Origin: Bryobacterales bacterium
GTDB lineage: Bacteria > Acidobacteriota > Terriglobia > Bryobacterales > Bryobacteraceae
NCBI GenBank assembly: GCA_009697495.1
Contig: SHUN01000266.1
Coordinates: forward strand, 1 to 5,297
Length of the DNA stretch: 5,297 nt
Reading direction: 5' to 3'
The notes below the pieces were generated by a model that saw only the letters and a list, made by a program, of their open reading frames with translations, made no database searches and had not been told where the DNA came from. Shown in pieces: positions 1-5,297 of the stretch. Both the position numbers and the translations under genes were made by a program. How positions within the stretch are numbered: the stretch's first letter is position 1; each line of letters begins with the position of its first letter.

Positions 1-294
1 ACCATGCAGGATATCTTCGGACTCCAGCCTCGAACGAGATTCCTTGCCAACGCCCGCGCCATGAACAGCGTTTTCACCGCGGAGGCGAAAGGCGACCCCT
101 ACGCTGCTATCGAGCCCAACATCAAACTCGACGACATGAACCCGCCCGCCAGCGCGCTGAGCGGCCGTGAAAAATGGGCCACGCAGGCATCCGCCAGAAT
201 GAACTGGAACGACCTTGACGACGTCCCCTCGGATATCCTCAATCGCATCTTGTGGTGGGACGCAAAGGGTTTCCAAACACCCTATCCAAAATAG
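1..294 (+). CDS. Phosphoesterase/alkaline-phosphatase-superfamily protein, C-terminal end (5' partial)
   Basis: The frame is open from the first base and stops at TAG 292-294. The ATG at 4 is internal: the previous codon (ACC, Thr) continues the reading frame and the gene clearly starts outside the window. The visible 97 residues resemble, from memory of the family, the extreme C-terminus of bacterial phosphoesterase (PF04185-like) proteins, often fused to an N-terminal YVTN-type beta-propeller. Recognisable landmarks are the opening TMQDIFGLQP, the middle segment with IKLDDMNPPASAL, and the tail with DILNRILWWDAKG followed by TPYP. In that family this tail follows the metal-binding alkaline-phosphatase-fold domain, so none of the catalytic residues are visible and activity cannot be judged. 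Such proteins are usually exported and are thought to hydrolyse phosphate esters, but the substrate is unknown. The tail itself is undamaged. The next plus-strand reading frame is a broken dehydrogenase about 390 bases downstream, so there is no evidence of an operon. Confidence is good for the family and low for any specific function. Confidence 0.75.
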   Translation, partial: TMQDIFGLQPRTRFLANARAMNSVFTAEAKGDPYAAIEPNIKLDDMNPPASALSGREKWATQASARMNWNDLDDVPSDILNRILWWDAKGFQTPYPK

Positions 295-686
295 CCTGAG
301 CCAACCAACTGTTTGCCCCGAGAATACTCCTTCGCGCGCTCCGTTCATCGCCGTGATCGCCGCGGGCGTTGTCTTTCAGCCGCCATCGGATACGCTTTCA
401 ATATCGGCGTGGTCCGGGCAGAGCCCCGGATTTCGCCCATCGCCTTCCGGAAGGGCACTCCGTGGCCGAGGCAATTCGATGCTCAACCGGCGCAGAGATT
501 ACGGCCAGGATTCGTGTCTCGGCTATTTTGGCACGGAGTGCCCGAGGATGGGCAAAAGCGGCTGGAGCGCTAATATGTGGCTGCCCAAGCTACGCCCAGT
601 TGAAGGCCAACACGGGCTGGTGTGTATTGGCAGTAACGCGTTGATTCATGAGTGCTGGATCAATTCCGCCGGTTTGGGCGTACACC
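295..686. other. Gene-poor interval with no supportable coding region
   Basis: About 390 bases separate the phosphoesterase stop from the first recognisable dehydrogenase residues. All three plus frames have open stretches (for example 313-573 and 369-644), but their translations are rich in Arg, Pro and Ser, lack any family motif I recognise, and have no convincing ribosome binding site. A perfect 12-base palindrome CCTTCCGGAAGG lies at 443-454. The interval is about as long as the missing N-terminal half of the dehydrogenase (roughly 130 codons), so it may be its eroded 5' part. I could not see a GxxxGxG nucleotide-binding motif in any frame. The residues INSAG (about 660-674, frame 2) faintly recall the SDR NNAG motif, but this is weak. 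Confidence 0.4.
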
Positions 687-977
687 CCCATCATTGCCAT
701 CGGCACATTCCCCGCGCTCAACCCGGTCTCCAGGCTCGGCGCTCATGGCGCTTCAAAAGCAGCCGTCATCTCGCTGATCCGCACCATCGCCGAAGAGAAC
801 CGCGAGCATGGAATCCGCGCCAACGTTGTGTCGCCAAACCCCATGGACACCCCCGCTAACCGCGCCTCCACGCCAGAGGCCCACCCTGTTAAATCCGCCA
901 ACGTCGCCAGCCTCCTCGTCTGGCTTGTCAGCGACGCCGGTGCTGAAGGCAACGGCGTTCCCGGTCGCGGATTGGAG
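687..977 (+). pseudogene. Short-chain dehydrogenase/reductase (SDR), C-terminal remnant
   Basis: The frame containing this stretch has its first ATG at 648, and family-like sequence begins at IIAIGTFPALNP (about 690). It continues through AHGASKAAVISLIRTIAEEN, then GIRANVVSPNPMDTPANR, then VASLLVWLVSD, and ends at a shortened GRGLE. These are the catalytic strand and helix, the substrate-loop region with its MDTPANR signature, and the last helix of an NAD(P)-dependent SDR. A complete SDR is about 230-260 residues. Here only about 97 are recognisable, and the N-terminal cofactor-binding half (GxxxGxG and NNAG motifs) is absent. The catalytic YxxxK is HGASK: codon CAT at 744-746 stands where TAT/TAC would encode the tyrosine, while the lysine (AAA, 756-758) is kept. 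The residue 13 positions before it, usually catalytic Ser, is Thr. The end near 960 also looks shortened relative to the usual V-Y-G-R-G-L ending. The open frame runs on to 1025, antisense to the end of the receptor gene. I infer a non-functional relic; the original substrate is unknown. Confidence 0.75.
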
Positions 978-993
978 CGCTCGGGCTCCTTTT
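974..993 (+). terminator. Weak Rho-independent terminator-like hairpin after the SDR relic
   Basis: GGAGC (974-978) pairs with GCTCC (985-989) around a six-base loop, followed directly by TTTT (990-993) on the plus strand. The stem is only five base pairs and the T-run is short, so it is a marginal terminator. It sits exactly between the end of the SDR similarity and the convergent stop of the receptor gene at 997-999, where termination of both transcripts would be expected. On the minus strand the hairpin lacks a following T-run. Confidence 0.35.
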
Positions 994-996
994 CGG

Positions 997-3900
997 TTAA
1001 AAGTAGATTTTCGCCGCCACCATGATGCGCCGAGGGGTTCCCGATTGTCCAGTGATCATACCGATGGTCCGCGAGAGAATCGCGTTGCCAGGCATTCCCG
1101 GATTCATGGTGTTGAAGAGATTCTGCGCTTCCATGCGCAACTGCAAAGACTTGCCTTCCCACGGCAATGGGACGCTCTTCAATAACGACAGATCCCACTG
1201 GGAGAATCCGGGGCCGCGGAAGTTGGGCTGTGTGGATGGCGCGTCGCCGATCTCAAAATCCCGGACGACGCGAATCGCATTGGCATTCAGGTAGGGCGTA
1301 TAGCCAGGCGCGCCTTCGAGCGCGGTCTTCCCGTTAACGCGGTTGTCCAGGTCCACGCCAGGGACGATCACCGGCTGAGAGTCGCGGCCGTGGCCGATAT
1401 TGTACCAGTTCGATCCCAAGCCGCCGACAGTGTTGGAGGGAGTCCGCACTAGGATCGGGAATCCGCCGCGTACAGTGGTAGTTCCTGCCATTGTCCAGCC
1501 CCCAACAATCTGCCGAGCGACCTGCGCGCCGAACGAATCTCCCTCGTTCAAGTACTTTCGTCCCCTGCCGAATGGCAGATCAATCGAGTAGTTGAACAAT
1601 AGCTTGTGCGTAATGTCGCTCGTCGCGACGCCGTAGGTATTCGACACCGGCAGGCCACCCTGCGGATAGGGCATGCCGAAGCCGCCATCGTAGGAGCCGA
1701 CATCATTCAACAGCTTAGAAAACGTGTAGTTGATGAGAAACCCAAACCCCCGAGAGAATCGATGCTCCGCCTGCACGTAGCCCGCATGGTAGTTCGAGGT
1801 TCCCAGCGGCTCGCCCAACGTCCAGATCTCCGTCCATAGCGGATTTCGCTGGAACAGCCGGCCAAAGGGGATGTTGCGAGACCCCACACCGGTGAACTCC
1901 GGCACAAAGCCGAAGTAGGGGTTGGAGACCTGGTTATTCAGCTTCAGTCCCAGCGGCCCGATCTTGTGATACGCATCCGGCAGAATATGCTCTCCCGTTC
2001 CGAGATAGTAAGGCAGCCTGCGTCCGAGATTGCCCGTATAGTTCGCTTCCACTAACCACGCATTCGCGCCGCTACCGATTTCTCGTTGTAGACCGAAGTG
2101 AAAGGCGTGCTCATATCCGGGACTGAGATTCGTCGCCGAGGAAACAAACCAGTTCCCCATCACGCTGCGGTTCAACGCATCGACATCGCGCGTCAGCCGC
2201 ACTAGCCCGGCGCCGCCCGGCATGGGGTTCGAGAATCGCAGGGGGAACGTCACGCCGCCGTCGGCGGTTCCGCCTTGGATCAATCGCGCCGCATCGCCGT
2301 AGCCGATGTTCCACGGAGATCCGTTCAAATGGAAACTTCCCGTCAGCGTCATCCAGATCAGGCCATACCCGGCCCGGACTACCGTCTTCGGATTCACCGA
2401 CCACGCCACGCCAAGGCGCGGCCCAAAGTGATTCTTCGGCACTTGTTGCATCGACCGGCCGGGGTACTCTTTCGTTCCCATCAGAGCTACGCGTCCGTAG
2501 ATCCCTTTTTCCGTCCACTCCGGCGTCGGAGCGTTTGCGCCGGTAGCCTGCGCTTCGGCCAGCGCCTGGTTCCAGTTCCAATTTGCCGTCGCTCTCACTG
2601 GCCATTTGTAGTCCCGGTCCCAAAATGTTTGGCGATCAAAGCGTTCGGTACGCGCTGGTTCAATGTCCCATCGAAGACCCAAATTGATCGTCAGGTTCTT
2701 CCGCACTTTGTAATCATCTTGAACAAACGCGCCATGATAGTTCTGCAGTGACGCCGGTCCGGCGAGTTGCGTTCCGCTGCCGCCGCCCACCACGCCGAGC
2801 ATCCAGGAAGCGAGTCCGGAACCGAAACCGCTATTGGGAGCGTCAAAATACTGGGAAGTGGCACTACGAATGCTCGCTGTCGAAAACGTTCCGCCAGAAT
2901 AAATGTTCGAGTAGTAGCGCCGATGTTCGTAGCCCGCCTTAACGGTGTGGCGGCCCGCCTGCTTCTGCATAGAAAATTGGCCGGAGTAGGTCGTGTCACG
3001 GTTGTCCGTGACGCTGCCGCCGCCGATGCCCGTAACCGTGTCCGCCGTCCCGAGCGTCGGAACCCGGCCCTTCGATGTTCCGATTAGATTTTGTACCTCC
3101 GGTGCCAGATTCCAACCGGACGAGTCCGCTTCCACTTGCCCCCCGGCAAAGGCCTTCGACCGCACCGCGCCCAGCTTGAAATTAAATATGGTCGTCGGAT
3201 TGATGAGATAGCTATGATCAAACGCAGTGGTAAATGCCATATCATCATTGGTATTCACCGGCTGCAGCGCGGAGAGCCAGCGGCGGCTCGCCGAGAACTG
3301 GTCGAAGTAAGTGAGCGTGAAGTGGCTGTTGTGCGCCGAAGACCAGTTCTGGTCAAGCCGACCAGTCCAGCGATTGTTATCGAGCGGCGTGGTGGCCGAG
3401 CCAACGAAGTTTTGATCGTGGGAAGAGTTGGGTCGGGCCGTCTGGTTCGCCTTCGGATAGAAACCCATGTAGATCTTCGAGAGCGGATCAAGGCGGCTGG
3501 CAGGAAGGCGGTTTCCGGGGAATGCGTCGCGCACGACGCGCCCGGCCACGGCTCTCGCGGTCAACGGATCGAAGATCTTGGCCGGTATCCCGCTGTCGAT
3601 CAGGGTCTGCGAAAAGTCACCTTCGCGCTCCAGATCGCTGGGTACACTCGCCAACTGCGCGTTAGAGCCGGTGCGGCGTCGCGTGGCTTCGTAGTTCAAG
3701 AAGAAAAACGATTTGTCCTTGCCACTGTAGAGCTTGGGAATTGATAACGGACCGCCGATCGCGCCGCCGAAGACGTTGTCGTGAAAGACCCCCTTGGCCC
3801 GGCCGAATCGATTGGAGTTCCAGTCATTCGCATTCAACTTGTCATTGCGAAAAAACTCGTAGAGCGAGCCGTGATATTGGTTGGTGCCGGCCCGCGTCAC

Positions 3901-4596
3901 CAGTGTGACCACGCCGCCAGAGAGGCGTCCGTATTCCGCCGAGAGCCCGTTCGTAATCACCTTGAACTCGCCAACGGCTTCCATCGAGGGTATTGAGGGC
4001 GGTACATCATGGCGGAATCCAGTGGTCACCGCCACGCCGTCAATGATGTACTCCGCTTTCGCCGTGCGGCCTCCGTTGATTCGGAAATCCGACGAGTATC
4101 CCTGTTGATCCGCGGTTCCGTTCACGTTCGGCGCCAGTTGCGCGAATGCCAACGGGTTCCGGTTGTATTGCGGCAGTTCCTGAATACGCCGATTGTCGAT
4201 CACCAGGCCCGTCTGGGCGTCGTCGACGCGCAGCAACGGCGTCTCCGCCTGCACGTCTACCGACTGTGTTTGCGCGCCCAACTCCAGCCTCACGTCGATT
4301 CGCACTCTGTCGTCAAGTCGCAGCAGGATATTTCGCTGCGTGCTGGACCGAAAACCCTCCTTCTGCGTTGTCAGCACATAGGTGCCTGGCTGCAACACGG
4401 GAAGCAGAAACAACCCCTGCTCATTTGTCGTCGCCGTTCGCCTGACGCCCGTCGTTTCACTGTTGACCGTGATGATCGTATTGGGCACTGCGGCACCGGA
4501 AGCGTCAGTCACCTGTCCGGATATTTGAGCTTGCTGTCCGAAGGCCAGTGTGACGGTTAGTAGCGCAATTGCCGCGAGCCGAGAGGGCAACTTCAT
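997..4596 (-). CDS. Oar-like TonB-dependent outer-membrane receptor with N-terminal carboxypeptidase-regulatory domain
   Basis: This intact gene of 1199 codons encodes a large outer-membrane beta-barrel of the CarboxypepD_reg/TonB-dependent receptor type abundant in Acidobacteria. Residues 1-20 form a signal peptide: Lys-2 and Arg-6, a hydrophobic core (AAIALLTVTLAF), and probable cleavage before QQAQ. Residues about 24-105 are the Ig-like regulatory domain (QISGQVTDASGAAVPN, then EQGLFLLPVLQPGTYVL). Residues about 114-235 form the plug, with RINGGR and YIIDG at 172-187 and EYGRLSGGVV at 221-230. The rest is the barrel, including GLRWDIEP-type strands, LPFGRGRKYL near 1007 and a last strand ending in aromatic Phe (KIYF*), as the BAM signal requires. 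Such receptors use TonB-ExbBD energy to import or bind bulky substrates, often glycans, peptides or metal complexes. The ligand cannot be read from the sequence. An ATG nine bases upstream (4605) is in frame, but only 4596 sits at proper distance from AGGAG. There is no frameshift or internal stop. The gene stands alone now, with a gene remnant and an insertion sequence upstream. Confidence 0.93.
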   Translation of the reverse strand: MKLPSRLAAIALLTVTLAFGQQAQISGQVTDASGAAVPNTIITVNSETTGVRRTATTNEQGLFLLPVLQPGTYVLTTQKEGFRSSTQRNILLRLDDRVRIDVRLELGAQTQSVDVQAETPLLRVDDAQTGLVIDNRRIQELPQYNRNPLAFAQLAPNVNGTADQQGYSSDFRINGGRTAKAEYIIDGVAVTTGFRHDVPPSIPSMEAVGEFKVITNGLSAEYGRLSGGVVTLVTRAGTNQYHGSLYEFFRNDKLNANDWNSNRFGRAKGVFHDNVFGGAIGGPLSIPKLYSGKDKSFFFLNYEATRRRTGSNAQLASVPSDLEREGDFSQTLIDSGIPAKIFDPLTARAVAGRVVRDAFPGNRLPASRLDPLSKIYMGFYPKANQTARPNSSHDQNFVGSATTPLDNNRWTGRLDQNWSSAHNSHFTLTYFDQFSASRRWLSALQPVNTNDDMAFTTAFDHSYLINPTTIFNFKLGAVRSKAFAGGQVEADSSGWNLAPEVQNLIGTSKGRVPTLGTADTVTGIGGGSVTDNRDTTYSGQFSMQKQAGRHTVKAGYEHRRYYSNIYSGGTFSTASIRSATSQYFDAPNSGFGSGLASWMLGVVGGGSGTQLAGPASLQNYHGAFVQDDYKVRKNLTINLGLRWDIEPARTERFDRQTFWDRDYKWPVRATANWNWNQALAEAQATGANAPTPEWTEKGIYGRVALMGTKEYPGRSMQQVPKNHFGPRLGVAWSVNPKTVVRAGYGLIWMTLTGSFHLNGSPWNIGYGDAARLIQGGTADGGVTFPLRFSNPMPGGAGLVRLTRDVDALNRSVMGNWFVSSATNLSPGYEHAFHFGLQREIGSGANAWLVEANYTGNLGRRLPYYLGTGEHILPDAYHKIGPLGLKLNNQVSNPYFGFVPEFTGVGSRNIPFGRLFQRNPLWTEIWTLGEPLGTSNYHAGYVQAEHRFSRGFGFLINYTFSKLLNDVGSYDGGFGMPYPQGGLPVSNTYGVATSDITHKLLFNYSIDLPFGRGRKYLNEGDSFGAQVARQIVGGWTMAGTTTVRGGFPILVRTPSNTVGGLGSNWYNIGHGRDSQPVIVPGVDLDNRVNGKTALEGAPGYTPYLNANAIRVVRDFEIGDAPSTQPNFRGPGFSQWDLSLLKSVPLPWEGKSLQLRMEAQNLFNTMNPGMPGNAILSRTIGMITGQSGTPRRIMVAAKIYF

Positions 4597-4606
4597 TTCG
4601 ATCATT

Positions 4607-4611
4607 CTCCT
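4607..4611 (-). promoter_or_regulatory. Shine-Dalgarno AGGAG that decides the receptor start
   Basis: On the minus strand the sequence reads GCAGGAGA followed immediately by ATG ATC GAA ATG. AGGAG is one base from the first ATG (4605), too close for initiation, and ten bases from the second ATG (4596), within a workable range. The second start also gives the cleaner signal peptide (MKLPSRLAAIALL). I therefore annotate the start at 4596. Confidence 0.7.
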
Positions 4612-4632
4612 GCGTAGTTTTGAACCTATGTT

Positions 4633-4661
4633 TTTGTATCACCGGGGGACTAGGAAGTCAA
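4633..4661 (-). promoter_or_regulatory. Candidate sigma70-type promoter of the receptor gene
   Basis: On the minus strand TTGACT (plus 4656-4661) matches the -35 consensus at five of six positions. TACAAA (plus 4633-4638) matches TATAAT at four of six. The spacer is 17 bases, the optimum. Transcription would begin near 4626, giving a leader of about 30 bases before the ATG at 4596. The -35 hexamer lies inside the last codons of the upstream gene remnant (ATT GAC TTC) and the -10 directly follows its stop codon, so the match could be fortuitous. Evidence is sequence match only. Confidence 0.4.
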
Positions 4662-4827
4662 TCGTTCCACCTTCTCCGTTGGTTTTCGATTCGACTATTT
4701 TGAATTTCGCCGCCCCTGGACGCCCATCGCGCCGTGCTGCGGGCAAGTCGACATCTCTATCGCGCCCGATGAAATTGAAAACCCATCCATCACCCCCGGC
4801 TCCAAGCACGCTGACAGTGTTCAGCTT
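4639..4827 (-). pseudogene. C-terminal 62 codons of an unidentified protein, truncated at the insertion-sequence boundary
   Basis: Read on the minus strand from 4827 this frame is open for 62 codons and ends at TGA (plus 4639-4641). It has no ATG, GTG-plus-RBS or other credible start, and a TAG (4828-4830) lies immediately before it. The translation begins KLNTVSVLGAGGDGWVFNFI, contains RRDGRPGAAKFKI and ends GGTIDFLVPR. It has a balanced, beta-strand-like composition rich in Gly, Asp, Val and Phe, whereas the antisense frame gives a Pro/Ser/Arg-rich translation typical of a shadow. I do not recognise the family. The stop lies 42 bases before the receptor start on the same strand, a spacing typical of an operon, so this was probably the gene upstream of the receptor. 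Its 5' part is missing where insertion-sequence DNA begins. An open run of this length can arise by chance, so the coding claim rests mainly on composition and context. Confidence 0.5.
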
Positions 4828-4839
4828 CTAGGGGTGTGT

Positions 4840-4854
4840 CGGAGATAAGCTCCG
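4840..4854. repeat. Subterminal inverted repeat near the putative IS end
   Basis: CGGAG (4840-4844) and CTCCG (4850-4854) are perfect inverted repeats separated by ATAAG. They lie within 25 bases of the proposed insertion-sequence terminus and could be part of the transposase binding site, but a 5-bp stem is also readily found by chance. Confidence 0.3.
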
Positions 4855-4954
4855 CCCATTCGCCAGGGCAGGGCATCGCCACAGAGCAAAAACTGGACCT
4901 TTTGGTTTCAATAACCGAGTATCACTAACGACATCGGCAGTTTTCATCGCCTGG

Positions 4955-4965
4955 TCGCTTAGCGA
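4955..4965. repeat. Short palindrome TCGCT-T-AGCGA in the IS non-coding tail
   Basis: A perfect 5-bp inverted repeat around a single central base lies between the transposase stop and the proposed IS end. No known function can be assigned. It is listed because it is one of three small inverted repeats in about 150 bases of non-coding DNA. Confidence 0.25.
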
Positions 4966-4983
4966 GTCCAAATCGTCGCAAAT

Positions 4984-4997
4984 GGCCTTCAGAGGCC
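4984..4997 (-). terminator. Hairpin downstream of the transposase gene
   Basis: On the minus strand GGCCT-CTGA-AGGCC forms a 5-bp stem with a tetraloop, 24 bases after the transposase stop, followed by ATTTGC. The T-run is too short for a confident intrinsic terminator, but the position fits. Confidence 0.25.
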
Positions 4998-5021
4998 GCG
5001 AAACGGTCTCCGCGACCTATG

Positions 5022-5297
5022 TCAGGCCGTTTCCGGCGACCACCCCGAGCGGTACAGCTTCAGGATGTTGCCCGTCAGGCAAATCAGTTTCCACTCCAGG
5101 CGCACACTGGCCATACCGCGGAAACTGAACCGACGGAATCCCCGCCGTTCCTTGATCTGTCCAAAGACCGGTTCCACGATGGCCTTGCACATTTTGCAGA
5201 TTGACTTGCCTGCCTCGGTCCGCAGTTTGTGCGCCATCGCCTCTTTGGGCGTGGCCGCCTCCGGCGGCGGCCCGGTCTCCATCGCCAGCTTCTCTCC
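5022..5297 (-). CDS. IS1182-like transposase, C-terminal end (5' partial)
   Basis: The frame is open to the right edge (its last visible codons encode GEKLA before the ATG at 5282), so the start lies outside and that methionine is internal. The 91 visible residues match what I know of the C-terminus of IS1182/IS5-group DDE transposases: AMAHKLRTEAGK, then IVEPVFGQIKERRGFRRFSF, then EWKLICLTGNILKLYR. The Glu in VEPVFGQIK (codon at 5172-5174) is the third acidic residue of the DDE triad, and Lys seven residues later fits the usual E(6)K spacing. The two Asp residues would be upstream, outside the window. The enzyme would cut and join the IS ends. Oddly, the Tyr and Arg usually found 8 and 5 residues before the catalytic Glu (Y-x-x-R-K pattern) are both Cys here (TGC-AAA-ATG-TGC), each one base change from the expected codon, so this copy may be inactive. 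Translation stops with TGA at 5022-5024. Confidence 0.82.
   Translation of the reverse strand, partial: GEKLAMETGPPPEAATPKEAMAHKLRTEAGKSICKMCKAIVEPVFGQIKERRGFRRFSFRGMASVRLEWKLICLTGNILKLYRSGWSPETA

Larger units (their letters stand above)
4831..5297 (-). mobile_element. Insertion sequence of IS1182-like type, terminal part (runs off the right edge)
   Basis: The right part carries the 3' end of a DDE transposase gene, and about 190 bases of non-coding DNA lie between its stop and the point where the upstream-gene remnant begins. I place the element's end at about 4828-4831, because the remnant's reading frame is interrupted there by TAG and the sequence turning inward starts with the G-rich GGGGTGTGTCGGAG, as terminal inverted repeats often do. 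A small hairpin CGGAG-ATAAG-CTCCG follows at 4840-4854. The other end is outside the window, so neither the inverted-repeat partner nor a target-site duplication can be tested. The existence of an IS is well supported; the exact boundary is an inference. Confidence 0.6.

Noticed and set aside
443..454. Perfect palindrome CCTTCCGGAAGG as a possible operator
   Set aside because: There is no adjacent promoter or gene start and no second copy in the window; a single GC-rich palindrome is weak evidence.
215..859. Plus-strand open frame of 214 codons spanning the phosphoesterase tail, the gap and the SDR relic
   Set aside because: It overlaps both recognisable frames out of phase, and its Pro/Ser/Arg/His-rich translation shows no family features.
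743..1198. Minus-strand open frame of 151 codons across the SDR relic and the receptor 3' end
   Set aside because: It is antisense to the SDR motifs on one side and out of frame with the receptor C-terminus on the other. No motif or ribosome binding site is seen.
2111..2623. Minus-strand open frame of 170 codons in another frame of the receptor gene
   Set aside because: It overlaps the receptor on the same strand, is rich in Arg/Asp/Gly/Ser, and shows no motif, whereas the receptor frame is clearly homologous throughout.
3091..3744. Plus-strand open frame of 217 codons
   Set aside because: It lies fully antisense within the receptor gene, has an Arg/Val-rich translation without recognisable motifs, and is explained by the codon structure of the opposite strand.
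4009..4560. Plus-strand open frame of 183 codons
   Set aside because: It is antisense to the plug and regulatory domain of the receptor. Its Arg/Gln/Leu-rich composition is typical of a shadow frame.
4550..4831. Plus-strand open frame of 93 codons across the receptor start and upstream region
   Set aside because: It is antisense to the signal peptide, promoter region and gene remnant. Its Pro/Ser/Arg-rich composition indicates a shadow.
5019..5204. Plus-strand open frame of 61 codons
   Set aside because: It is antisense to the transposase C-terminus, whose motifs are unambiguous.

Overview
The window looks like accessory chromosomal DNA from an acidobacterium, most likely of the Solibacter/Bryobacter type. 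This is inferred from three things: moderately high GC, a very large Oar-like TonB-dependent receptor with an N-terminal carboxypeptidase-regulatory domain (a family greatly expanded in that group), and the C-terminal tail of a secreted-type phosphoesterase of a kind common there. No 16S or other marker gene is present, so the taxonomy stays an inference.

Layout from left to right. (1) Bases 1-294, plus strand: the last 97 codons of a phosphoesterase-superfamily protein that begins outside the window. (2) Bases 295-686: no supportable gene. (3) Bases 687-977, plus strand: the C-terminal half of a short-chain dehydrogenase/reductase that has lost its Rossmann N-terminus and its catalytic tyrosine (now histidine). 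It is a pseudogene, with a terminator-like hairpin at its end. (4) Bases 997-4596, minus strand: one intact gene of 1199 codons for an outer-membrane TonB-dependent receptor, convergent with the pseudogene. A Shine-Dalgarno sequence selects the second of two in-frame ATGs, and a sigma70-like promoter can be read just upstream. (5) Bases 4639-4827, minus strand: a 62-codon open stretch with no start codon that reads like the C-terminus of an unidentified protein and ends 42 bases before the receptor gene. (6) From about 4828-4831 to the right edge, minus strand: the terminal part of an insertion sequence carrying the 3' end of an IS1182-like DDE transposase.

The simplest history is that an unidentified gene and the receptor gene lay head-to-tail, probably co-transcribed. 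The insertion sequence then landed in or replaced the upstream gene, leaving its last 62 codons and cutting the receptor off from any original upstream promoter. The promoter-like hexamers now in front of the receptor overlap the end of that remnant. Together with the broken dehydrogenase, this makes a decaying, rearranged neighbourhood around one intact receptor. I see no sign of a new multi-gene system, CRISPR array, RNA gene or phage module.
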